DNA from: Gammaproteobacteria bacterium
GTDB taxonomy: Bacteria > Pseudomonadota > Gammaproteobacteria > Chromatiales > Chromatiaceae
Assembly: GCA_021773975.1 (NCBI GenBank)
Contig: JAJFJN010000002.1
Coordinates: forward strand, 1 to 54,371
Direction of reading: 5' to 3'
Length of the DNA: 54,371 bases
Shown: positions 18,897 to 25,082 of the stretch, one piece after another
Layout of the letters: each line of letters begins with the position of its first letter
How positions within the stretch are numbered: the stretch's first letter is position 1
Notes under the pieces: model-generated
Databases searched by the model: none
Told to the model about the DNA's origin: nothing
The model's input: the letters and a program-made list of their open reading frames with translations, nothing else
Made by a program: the position numbers and the translations under genes

Positions 18897-18995
18897 CTAC
18901 GTAATGGTTTGCAGAAAAGGCAGGTTGGCTTTTTTAATGCCCACATTATTGACCAATTCAGCGATTTGCTTTGGTGTGTATGCGTCCATGTCCAT
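18897..18995 (-). pseudogene. N-terminal remnant of a formate/nitrite transporter (FocA/NirC family)
   Basis: The minus strand encodes 32 residues beginning MDMDAYTPKQIAELVNN and containing KKANLP, after which a stop codon interrupts. This matches the start of FNT-family transporters (short lead-in, PKEIAE-like helix, then KANLP before the first membrane helix). The rest of the gene, about 240 codons, is absent. No good ribosome binding site precedes it. The family recognition is by memory of the N-terminal pattern. Confidence 0.5.
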
Positions 18996-19024
18996 TTTAT
19001 AAGTTAAATGGATGGGTGATTATT

Positions 19025-19417
19025 TCAATGGTCACATACGTTATAGTCACTAAAGTTGCCAACTTTGTATTGATCTAGTATGGGGATCATAGGGGTTATA
19101 CCAGTGGCCATTTCACTGCATCGCCTTAGCTCTTGAAGTGCGGGTGATTTTGCTAGTTCTTTGCTGAATGCAAGAACGTGCTGTTGGGCTTGCTCACGCT
19201 TTCCTTCGGTGCAGAGAGCTTTAGCTTCAGATGCAATTTTCATGGCGTGTTGTTCGGCTGCGGTAATTTCAGCTTTCTTGATCTGCTGCATGCAGTCCTG
19301 CATCTCTTGCATCTGTTTCATCATGATTTGCATCTCTGTTTCGTCCATTTTATAGGCATCTGCTGCAAAAACAGTGAAGGGAAAAAGTAACAGTAATAGG
19401 CAGGTGGATATTTTCAT
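19025..19417 (-). CDS. Small secreted protein of unknown function
   Basis: The 130-residue protein begins with a clear signal peptide (MKISTCLLLLLFPFTVFA-AD). The mature part is helical and Met/Gln-rich (MQIMMKQMQEMQDCMQQIKK), with four Cys residues spread through it (near residues 37, 69, 99 and 128). It looks like a small periplasmic helical protein held by disulfides. I do not recognise the family. The neighbours (FNT remnant and a small membrane protein) give no functional clue. Confidence 0.75.
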   Translation of the reverse strand: MKISTCLLLLLFPFTVFAADAYKMDETEMQIMMKQMQEMQDCMQQIKKAEITAAEQHAMKIASEAKALCTEGKREQAQQHVLAFSKELAKSPALQELRRCSEMATGITPMIPILDQYKVGNFSDYNVCDH

Positions 19418-19522
19418 GGTTTTAGGTGTCGTATATTGATTGCTATTGAGGTGGAGCTAGCTGCAAAAAGAAATTATGCAAGTATATGAATAATGAGCAT
19501 ATAACGCTATTAGGTGTAGGGA

Positions 19523-19762
19523 TTATTCTTCGGGTTTGGCTCTTATAACCTGCAGAATGCTGGCACCCATGTACCAAAAGAGTGAAACTATCCCACCTAG
19601 CATCGCGATCCCTACGGTTCCCCAGCCAATAAAGCCAGTCATATCGGACTCAATCCAGAGGCCAAAGTAGGCTACGACAGAGCCAACCAGGCCAAGCAGC
19701 ATCGATTTTGCACCAAGTTCAGCGGATTTGTGCGCGCGTTTGGGTTGTTGGGGTTCGTTCAT
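19523..19762 (-). CDS. Small two-helix membrane protein of unknown function
   Basis: The 79-residue protein has a hydrophilic basic start (MNEPQQPKRAHKSAEL) and two hydrophobic helices (about residues 20-36 and 42-68), with an acidic turn between them. It ends in a short charged tail. It lies divergent to arsM, with about 90 bp between their starts. Nothing in it identifies a family. Confidence 0.65.
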   Translation of the reverse strand: MNEPQQPKRAHKSAELGAKSMLLGLVGSVVAYFGLWIESDMTGFIGWGTVGIAMLGGIVSLFWYMGASILQVIRAKPEE

Positions 19763-19852
19763 ATGAAGAAAAGTACTACTGATTACTTGCGAGGAATGGA
19801 TTAGGGATCGTATCCTATCCGGCTTGCTGATGAAATAGAGAGATTGTTCTAG

Positions 19853-20905
19853 ATGAAAGATGCGGTAAAAGAGTATTACGGGAAGACCTTGCAGGGCTCT
19901 GATGACCTAAAGACAGATGCCTGCTGTACGGATACGGCAATGCCTGATTTTGTAAAGCAGGGTTTGAGCAAGATCCATGCTGAAGTCTCAGCGCGTTACT
20001 ATGGCTGTGGTCTGGTAATGCCTGAACTATTGCAGGGCATGCGCATCCTTGACTTGGGTAGTGGCTCTGGTCGTGACTGCTTTTTGCTCTCTCAGCTGGT
20101 AGGCGAAAAGGGCTATGTGCTGGGCGTGGATATGACCGATGAGCAGCTCGCTGTGGCCAATAAATACATCGACTACCACATGGATCAGTTTGGTTTCAGC
20201 ACCCCTAATATTGAGTTCAAAAAAGGCTATATCGAGCACCTGGATGAGCTGGGGCTGGCGGATAATAGCTTCGATATCATTATCTCAAACTGTGTTATTA
20301 ACCTCTCGCCCGATAAAGAGGCCGTTCTGCGTGAGGCCTACCGCATCCTCAAGCCCGGTGGGGAGGTCTATTTCTCAGATGTCTACTCAGACCGACGTAT
20401 TTCGAAGGAGCTAATGGCAGATCCTATCCTTTATGGTGAATGCCTAAGCGGCGCACTCTATTGGAATGATTTCCATAATCTGGCCAAACATGTGGGTTTT
20501 TTAGATCCACGTCTGGTGGAAGACCGTCCGTTATCCATAGATAACGATGAAGTGGCAAAACGTATCAATCATATCGATTTCTTCTCAGCCACCTATCGAC
20601 TCTTTAAGCTGCCAGATCTGGAGCCTCACTGCGAAAATTATGGGCAGGCTGTGATCTACAAAGGCACGATTCCCCATCATGAGTGCCAACTTCAATTTGA
20701 TAAACAGAATGTCATCAAAGCAGGTGTCGCCTTTCCTGTGAGTGGAAATACCTACCGTATGCTAAGTGAGACACGCTTTGCAGAGCATTTTGAGTTTTTA
20801 GGGTCGAATGACACGCATCATGGGATTTTCGAAGGTAAAGGCACGGCACTTCCTTTTGATAAGGCAGTGACTACCAATGACAGTGGTGGTTCATGCTGCT
20901 GTTGA
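19853..20905 (+). CDS. arsM: Arsenite methyltransferase
   Basis: ArsM transfers methyl groups from S-adenosylmethionine to trivalent arsenic, giving methylated, partly volatile arsenicals. The SAM-binding motif LDLGSGSGRD is near residue 65. The arsenic-binding cysteines expected for the family are visible: the pair Cys24-Cys25, Cys147 (SNCVINLSPD) and Cys197 (GECLSGAL). The C-terminus ends in a Cys cluster (GGSCCC). The 350-residue length fits. arsC begins 4 bp after the stop codon, so the two form an operon. Confidence 0.93.
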   Translation: MKDAVKEYYGKTLQGSDDLKTDACCTDTAMPDFVKQGLSKIHAEVSARYYGCGLVMPELLQGMRILDLGSGSGRDCFLLSQLVGEKGYVLGVDMTDEQLAVANKYIDYHMDQFGFSTPNIEFKKGYIEHLDELGLADNSFDIIISNCVINLSPDKEAVLREAYRILKPGGEVYFSDVYSDRRISKELMADPILYGECLSGALYWNDFHNLAKHVGFLDPRLVEDRPLSIDNDEVAKRINHIDFFSATYRLFKLPDLEPHCENYGQAVIYKGTIPHHECQLQFDKQNVIKAGVAFPVSGNTYRMLSETRFAEHFEFLGSNDTHHGIFEGKGTALPFDKAVTTNDSGGSCCC

Positions 20906-20909
20906 TCTA

Positions 20910-21350
20910 ATGGCTCAACCACCAAAAGTTAAAATCCTGTTTTTATGCACGGGTAACGCATGTCGCTCACAAATGGCAGAGGGTTGGGCTAAGCAGTTCC
21001 ATAGTGACGGTATAGATGCCTTTTCAGCGGGTACCATCGCTCAGGGATTAAACCCCAATGCTGTTGCTGTGATGGCAGAGGAGGGTGTTGATATATCCCA
21101 TCACCAGTCAAAGAGGCTGGCAGATCTGGCTGTGGAGTTCGATTATGTCGTTACTGTTTGTGGGAGTGCCCAGGCCAGCTGTCCGATATTTCCTGGTAAG
21201 GCCGTGGTAATTCATTGTGGATTTGATGATCCGCCAGAGCTAGCCAAGGGTGCCGCATCTGAGCAGGAGGCGTTGGAGCATTATCGGCGTGTCTGCAGAG
21301 AGGTGCGTGATTGGGTGAAGCGCTTGCCAGAAACCTTAGGTATACGTTGA
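20910..21350 (+). CDS. arsC: Arsenate reductase, low-molecular-weight phosphatase (thioredoxin-coupled) type
   Basis: This ArsC reduces arsenate to arsenite, the substrate of ArsM. The P-loop CTGNACRSQMAEG holds catalytic Cys13, and Cys84 and Cys91 (VCGSAQASC) have the spacing of the redox pair in the thioredoxin-dependent enzyme of plasmid pI258. ATG 20910 starts the family-like protein (146 residues). An in-frame upstream start at 20877 overlaps arsM and adds an unlikely extension. The protein is cytoplasmic and functions with thioredoxin. Confidence 0.92.
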   Translation: MAQPPKVKILFLCTGNACRSQMAEGWAKQFHSDGIDAFSAGTIAQGLNPNAVAVMAEEGVDISHHQSKRLADLAVEFDYVVTVCGSAQASCPIFPGKAVVIHCGFDDPPELAKGAASEQEALEHYRRVCREVRDWVKRLPETLGIR

Positions 21351-21463
21351 GTTTCTTATATGGAATGGTCCATTGAAGCCTAATGCGGTAGCATGCCCGA
21401 AGTTTTAAAGCCTAACAGTCGCTATAAGCGGCCTGATTTTTTTAATCCAAAGTGGAGACGATA

Positions 21464-21745
21464 ATGCCAAGCGCAACAGCACGACACATCCTGGTAGATT
21501 CAGAAGAGAAATGTAACGAACTTAAAGCACAGATTGCAGACGGTGCAGAATTTGCCGAACTGGCCAAGCAGCACTCTAGCTGTCCTTCTGGTAACAGTGG
21601 CGGTGATCTGGGTTCATTTGGTCCAGGCATGATGGTGCCAGAGTTTGATAAGGTGGTCTTTAGTGCAGAGGTTGGTTCCGTGCAGGGGCCAGTCAAAACC
21701 CAGTTTGGATACCACCTGCTGGAAGTGACCTCCCGCGAAGATTAA
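21464..21745 (+). CDS. ppiC: Parvulin-type peptidyl-prolyl isomerase
   Basis: This is a free-standing 93-residue parvulin domain that catalyses cis-trans isomerisation at proline. The start reads ATARHILV, followed by FAELAKQHSSCPSGNSGGDLG and the end QFGYHLLEV, all diagnostic of the family. ATG 21464 follows GGAGA with 5-bp spacing and is preferred over GTG 21452. No signal peptide is visible, so the protein acts in the cytoplasm. A terminator follows. Confidence 0.95.
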   Translation: MPSATARHILVDSEEKCNELKAQIADGAEFAELAKQHSSCPSGNSGGDLGSFGPGMMVPEFDKVVFSAEVGSVQGPVKTQFGYHLLEVTSRED

Positions 21746-21768
21746 ATCGCGTCACTGAATATCAGCAT

Positions 21769-21798
21769 AAATCAGGCCGGGTCTCCCCGGCCTGATTT
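21769..21798 (+). terminator. Terminator hairpin after ppiC
   Basis: AAATCAGGCCGG (21769-21780) pairs perfectly with CCGGCCTGATTT (21787-21798), giving a 12-bp stem. The T tract after it is weak (GTATT), so termination may be partial or bidirectional. Confidence 0.75.
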
Positions 21799-21833
21799 GT
21801 ATTAACTGCCCTAATTGTTGGAATAGAAAAAGC

Positions 21834-22115
21834 ATGTTTAAAACCAATGAGTATTTTGATGGCAAAGTAAAATCCATTGCCTTTCAGACAGAAACCCTAC
21901 CAGCCACCATTGGGGTGATGGCTCCAGGGGACTATGAATTTGGCACCGCAGCCAAAGAGAAAATGACAGTTGTAAGTGGTGCCTTGAGTGCAAAACTGCC
22001 TGGTGCCAGTGAGTTCCAGACTTTTACTGCAGGTAACTCTTTTGATGTGCCAGCAGATAGCAAATTCAATGTAAAGGTAGCCCGCGAAACAGCCTATCTT
22101 TGCCTGTATGGTTGA
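21834..22115 (+). CDS. ppnP: Pyrimidine/purine nucleoside phosphorylase PpnP
   Basis: This is a small cupin-fold nucleoside phosphorylase of broad specificity (formerly YaiE/DUF1255), cytoplasmic, in nucleoside salvage. The family features [30 protein letters not shown] and [14 protein letters not shown] are all present in order. It has 93 residues, the normal length. It ends 39 bp before the decayed symporter gene. Confidence 0.93.
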   Translation: MFKTNEYFDGKVKSIAFQTETLPATIGVMAPGDYEFGTAAKEKMTVVSGALSAKLPGASEFQTFTAGNSFDVPADSKFNVKVARETAYLCLYG

Positions 22116-22154
22116 TACAAACAGCCATAACAATCAACAGGGAATCAGCGCAAC

Positions 22155-22977
22155 ATGACGAAACTAAAATTACACTGGCGGATTGTTATTGCCCTGGTGC
22201 TGGCGGTAGTGGCGGGTTTAATAACAGGTTAAAGAGAGCGCGTTGTTTGGCGTTTATTTTTATGATGTCTATGCCTTTATCGGTCAGTTGTTTCTCAATG
22301 CATTGAAGATGTTGATTGTGCCGTTGATACTCTCATCCATTATCGTGGGTATCAGTGGTATTGGCTCCGTTAGTGCACTCAGTAAGTTGGGTGGCAAGAC
22401 GCTGCTCTATTATGCAACCACCAGCCTGATTGCAATTATGATTGGTCTACTGGTCGTTAATGCGATAGCGCCAGGTGTGGTTGATAGTCAGCCAGCGAAG
22501 GATATCATCGGGTTGTCAGAAGAGGCGGCGAGCAGTGTTGTCGCCAAGGTAGAAGGCAAGAGCGCGGGCGATGTAGTTGATATCTTCCTGCGTATGGTGC
22601 CGACCAATGTCGTTGCTGCTGCAGCTGATGGGCAGATGTTGGGGTTGATCTTCTTTGGTCTGCTATTTGGTTTCTTCATGACCAAGATTGAAGAGGCCTA
22701 TGCCGAGACCATGTACAACTTTTGGCAGGGTATCTTCAGTGTCATGATGAAGATTACCGATTGGGTCATGAGCTTTGCCCCTATCGGGGTCTTTGGTCTG
22801 GTGGCTATCTCCATTATCTTAGCGGCGATCGGTTTGCCCGCCGAAGCGATTGGCCTGATTCTCGCTGTGGATCGGGTGTTGGATATGTGTCGTACAGCTG
22901 TAAATGTATTCAGTGACTCCTGCGGTGCTGTGATCATTGCGCGGATCAATGGTGAGGAGAATATTCTAAAGGGTTAG
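22155..22977 (+). pseudogene. Broken dicarboxylate/amino acid:cation symporter (DAACS family)
   Basis: The gene starts at ATG 22155 (MTKLKLHWRIVIALVLAVVAG). After 25 codons it meets TAA (22230-22232) because of one extra T at GGTTAAAGAG; removing it restores the family sequence KESALFGVYFYD. The rest is open to 22977 but lacks a central block. The segment SFAPIGVFGLVA is joined directly to ISIILAAIGLPAE, skipping the conserved region with the substrate-binding hairpins and the Asn-Met-Asp-Gly-Thr motif, roughly 150 residues. The C-terminal end (AVDRVLDMCRTAVNVFSDSC) is intact. Two independent lesions make it non-functional as a transporter. Confidence 0.9.
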
Positions 22978-23113
22978 ATGGTTGGTGCAAGTGCTAACTT
23001 AACCTGATATGTGGCATTGAAACTCTTCAAGTAAATTAGTTAGATGCTGCAATTCATGCTGATGTCTGCTCCACACACATTATAGATGCAGGTAGTAATA
23101 GGCAGGAGACGAC

Positions 23114-23212
23114 ATGCAGCCACCATTCGGGTGTTCGGAATGGGTTGGCGTTTACAGTTCTCCTGATGCTGCCCCATTCCCCCAAAGGTATGCCATCAGC
23201 TTGGGAAGCTGA
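23114..23212 (+). CDS. Candidate 32-residue small ORF
   Basis: ATG 23114 follows a strong Shine-Dalgarno (AGGAG, 23104-23108) at 5-bp spacing. It opens a 32-codon frame starting MQPPFGCSEWVGVYSS, ending RYAISLGS and stopping at TGA 23210. It has no signal peptide or membrane helix. Its last codons come from the segment antisense to tRNA-Gly. The Shine-Dalgarno lies in the paired stem of the RNA described above, so translation would need opening of the hairpin. No family is recognised. It could also be a chance frame. Confidence 0.35.
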   Translation: MQPPFGCSEWVGVYSSPDAAPFPQRYAISLGS

Positions 23213-23228
23213 GGTTCTACCATTGAAC
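23192..23228 (-). other. tRNA-Gly(CCC)-like D-arm and anticodon arm, no acceptor or T arm
   Basis: The minus strand reads GTTCAATGGTAGAAC (D-arm) followed directly by TCAGC-TTCCCAA-GCTGA (anticodon arm, anticodon CCC), as in bacterial tRNA-Gly(CCC). The flanking bases do not form an acceptor stem, and no T-arm (GGTTCGANTCC type) follows, so it is not a functional tRNA. It may be a tRNA fragment or, read on the plus strand, an antisense segment. Confidence 0.5.
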
Positions 23229-23250
23229 CGCTTCGGCGGGGTTTTGTTTG
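23226..23250 (+). terminator. Short UUCG-loop terminator
   Basis: CCGC-TTCG-GCGG (23228-23239) is followed by GGTTTTGTTTG. An alternative pairing of AACC with GGTT extends the stem with a two-base bulge. It would end a plus-strand transcript of the structured RNA. Confidence 0.55.
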
Positions 23251-23289
23251 TCAGGGTTTTTTACACTTGTGTTTATCGCCCCGCTTGTT

Positions 23290-23308
23290 CTTTAACCTCT
23301 TGTTAAAG
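23290..23308. promoter_or_regulatory. Palindrome, possible activator site upstream of the sigma-54 promoter
   Basis: CTTTAAC (23290-23296) and GTTAAAG (23302-23308) form a perfect 7-bp inverted repeat around CTCTT. It lies about 160 bp upstream of the sigma-54 promoter, a usual distance for an enhancer-binding protein site. The assignment is inferred from position and symmetry only. Confidence 0.35.
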
Positions 23309-23463
23309 TTAGGAATTATATGCCTAAGAACCTGTTTCTAAGGGGATGCTGGGGATATCAGCCCGAAAAAGGCTTTATAAAGTGTCAGTTTTTTTTACAA
23401 CAACAAAGGTCTAAATCAACTCTATATTTAGTAACCACCTGTAATATATATAAATATTAGTCC

Positions 23464-23480
23464 AGGTATGATTTTTGCTA
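23464..23480 (+). promoter_or_regulatory. Sigma-54 (RpoN) promoter of the PEP-CTERM gene
   Basis: The segment AGGTATGATTTTTGCTA contains GG (23465-23466) and GC (23477-23478) exactly 10 bp apart. The TTGCT -12 element is complete, and the -24 element has A and G in the right places (consensus TGGCACG-N4-TTGCW). The gene start is 45 bp downstream. PEP-CTERM genes are known to be controlled by RpoN with the PrsK/PrsR two-component pair, which supports the call. Confidence 0.65.
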
Positions 23481-23523
23481 ATCAAATTACTCTTAACATC
23501 TGGATAAATGGAAGCGGTTAGTC

Positions 23524-24165
23524 ATGAAGATATTTAATTTTATTCTCGTTAGTTTATTACTCTCACTGCTGTTCAGTGTAGGGCAGGTACAGGCTATAAC
23601 GGTAACAGATCGCTGGACTGATGATCTCAATTTCATAACAGGTATTGACCAGGATGACGCCAATAGCACTCTTACTATCTTCGAAGATTATAATGAAGAC
23701 AATCGGATCCCATACCCGTCCCACGATGGATTTGCAGTAGTAGATAATGATCCGGGCGAGCCGGTTCGTTTCTTTGATAAGATCATTGACTTAGCTGGAG
23801 CGAGCGGAGACTGGATGTTCCAATTCCGGGTTCACAACACAACGCCGTGGAATTGGTCAGACTATCATTTTGAATTCTATGACGCTAATTTCCTGAACCC
23901 ACTAGATATAAGCAATATTCTCTTTGGGTGGTCCAATACTGTCATTTTTCAAAATTCCGCTCAAAACAATAATGAACTCCAGTTTTGGGCGCCAGCTCAT
24001 CATTTAGCTGGCCAGACAGCGGATTACCGACTGTTACTTCATACAAATAATCTGCCGACTACCTTCGGTATTCGGCAGATTGCCACAGTCCCTGAACCCG
24101 CAACTTTAGCACTCATGTGTCTTGGATTAGCAGGCATCAGCTACAGGCGGTACAAAGCCGCATAA
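23524..24165 (+). CDS. PEP-CTERM sorting-domain protein
   Basis: The 213-residue protein has a signal peptide (cleavage near VQA-IT, residue 25). The body is acidic and aromatic-rich with no Cys until the C-terminus. It ends in the PEP-CTERM tag: VPEPATLALMCLGLAGISY followed by RRYK. The tag directs export, exosortase cleavage and attachment or release at the cell surface, usually alongside exopolysaccharide production. Its exosortase is not in the window. The body has no recognised enzyme domain. It stands alone between a sigma-54 promoter and its own terminator. Confidence 0.92.
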   Translation: MKIFNFILVSLLLSLLFSVGQVQAITVTDRWTDDLNFITGIDQDDANSTLTIFEDYNEDNRIPYPSHDGFAVVDNDPGEPVRFFDKIIDLAGASGDWMFQFRVHNTTPWNWSDYHFEFYDANFLNPLDISNILFGWSNTVIFQNSAQNNNELQFWAPAHHLAGQTADYRLLLHTNNLPTTFGIRQIATVPEPATLALMCLGLAGISYRRYKAA

Positions 24166-24188
24166 CTTACCCGCGGACCCTCAACAAG

Positions 24189-24222
24189 AACCCCGTTATG
24201 ATTTGCCCAGGCGGGGTTTTTA
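24189..24222 (+). terminator. Terminator of the PEP-CTERM gene
   Basis: AACCCCG (24189-24195) pairs with CGGGGTT (24212-24218), followed by a T run. The loop of 16 bases is rather large. Confidence 0.7.
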
Positions 24223-24335
24223 TTGATGGTCATTTGGCTGCTTGGCACATTGCACTCGCTCCAGGACCGAAGGCAAGTGCTCGCTATCGCTGGACTGCAG
24301 CCATTGAGCTACTATAGATAAATCCTATCTCTATG

Positions 24336-24989
24336 CTATAGCACCAGCTCTTTTAGCTCCTCAATCTCTTGTCGTAACTCCTGCACCTGCTGCTCTAATT
24401 GGTTAATCCGCGCATGATCTGAGTGAGATAATGTGGGGCTGGCTTGTGTAGGTGTAGCAGCAACCACAGGCACCTCCACCTCACCACTCAAAAGATGGGC
24501 ATAGCGTGAATCTCGTTTGCCTGGCTCGCGTGGAAACTTGACCACAAAAGGACCATCCTTCCGATCCATCAGTTGTTGCAGTATGGCTTCAACTTCATGT
24601 ACATCACTGAACTTACAGAGGCGATTGGTTTGGGTGCGCAGCTCACCGGGGGTTCGTGGTCCACGCAGTAGCATTACGCAGAGAATGCCAAGCTCCTGAT
24701 CTGTGAGCTCTAATGAGCCAAAATCCAGGTTACAGAAACGGTGCTTATATTTAAGTACTCGGCCACCGTAACCTGTTCGATCAGTAGCCATATGCTTTTT
24801 GATTAGTTTATCCAATGTCTCTTGTACAGTGGACTCATCCAAATTGAGCACAGGTTCGCGGTTGCTCTTTTGGTTGCAGGCATTAACCAAGGCATTAAGT
24901 GACAATGGATATTGATCTGGGGTGGTGATCTCTTTCTCGATCAGGCAGCCGATAATGCGTGCCTCGTAAGGGGTAAGGTTAATGTCCAC
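24336..24989 (-). CDS. yceH: YceH family protein (DUF480)
   Basis: This is a conserved cytoplasmic protein of unknown biochemical role with two winged-helix-like units. The start DINLTPYEARIIGCLIEKE, the NACNQKSNREPV element near residue 40 and LRGPRTPGELR near 110 are diagnostic. It has 217 residues. The C-terminus ends in a short coiled coil (NQLEQQVQELRQEIEELKE). It is transcribed leftward, divergent from jetA, with 93 bp between starts. Confidence 0.93.
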   Translation of the reverse strand: MDINLTPYEARIIGCLIEKEITTPDQYPLSLNALVNACNQKSNREPVLNLDESTVQETLDKLIKKHMATDRTGYGGRVLKYKHRFCNLDFGSLELTDQELGILCVMLLRGPRTPGELRTQTNRLCKFSDVHEVEAILQQLMDRKDGPFVVKFPREPGKRDSRYAHLLSGEVEVPVVAATPTQASPTLSHSDHARINQLEQQVQELRQEIEELKELVL

Positions 24990-25025
24990 GGCAATAGCTC
25001 TCTCTTCAGTATTTTCGGTTTATAG

Positions 25026-25035
25026 TGGCTATAAT
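25026..25035 (+). promoter_or_regulatory. Candidate promoter of the jet operon
   Basis: A perfect TATAAT (25030-25035) lies 47 bp before the jetA start, with a TG two bases further upstream. The -35 region is weak (TTCAGT at 25005-25010, 19 bp away). Confidence 0.4.
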
Positions 25036-25082
25036 ATCCTTCCTTAACCGCTACCGCAGTAATAAACCCAGATAAATTAACT

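Larger units (their letters stand above)
23101..23250 (+). ncRNA. Candidate structured RNA carrying an occluded small ORF and antisense to tRNA-Gly
   Basis: The 5' domain can fold into a long hairpin. GGCA (23101-23104) pairs with TGCC (23170-23173), GGAGA (23105-23109) with TCTCC (23159-23163), and an inner arm GCCA/TGGC plus CCATTC/GAATGG (23119-23149) sits inside. A second domain (23192-23228) is the exact complement of the D-arm and anticodon arm of a tRNA-Gly(CCC), and forms two hairpins itself. A UUCG-loop hairpin with a T-rich tail closes the unit. The promoter is unclear (AT-rich TTATAGAT near 23080). Whether it is an sRNA, a mini-gene or a relic is unknown. Confidence 0.4.

Noticed and set aside
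23101-23173. Minus-strand similarity to a 5S rRNA loop (CCCATTCCGAAC)
   Set aside because: Only about 12 bases match; the conserved helices and the later 5S sequence are absent.
23192-23228. Functional tRNA-Gly gene on the minus strand
   Set aside because: The D-arm and anticodon arm are perfect, but the acceptor stem and T arm are missing.
24238-24255. Second sigma-54 promoter (TTGGCACATTGCAC)
   Set aside because: The -24 and -12 elements are only one base apart instead of five, and no gene starts downstream on that strand.
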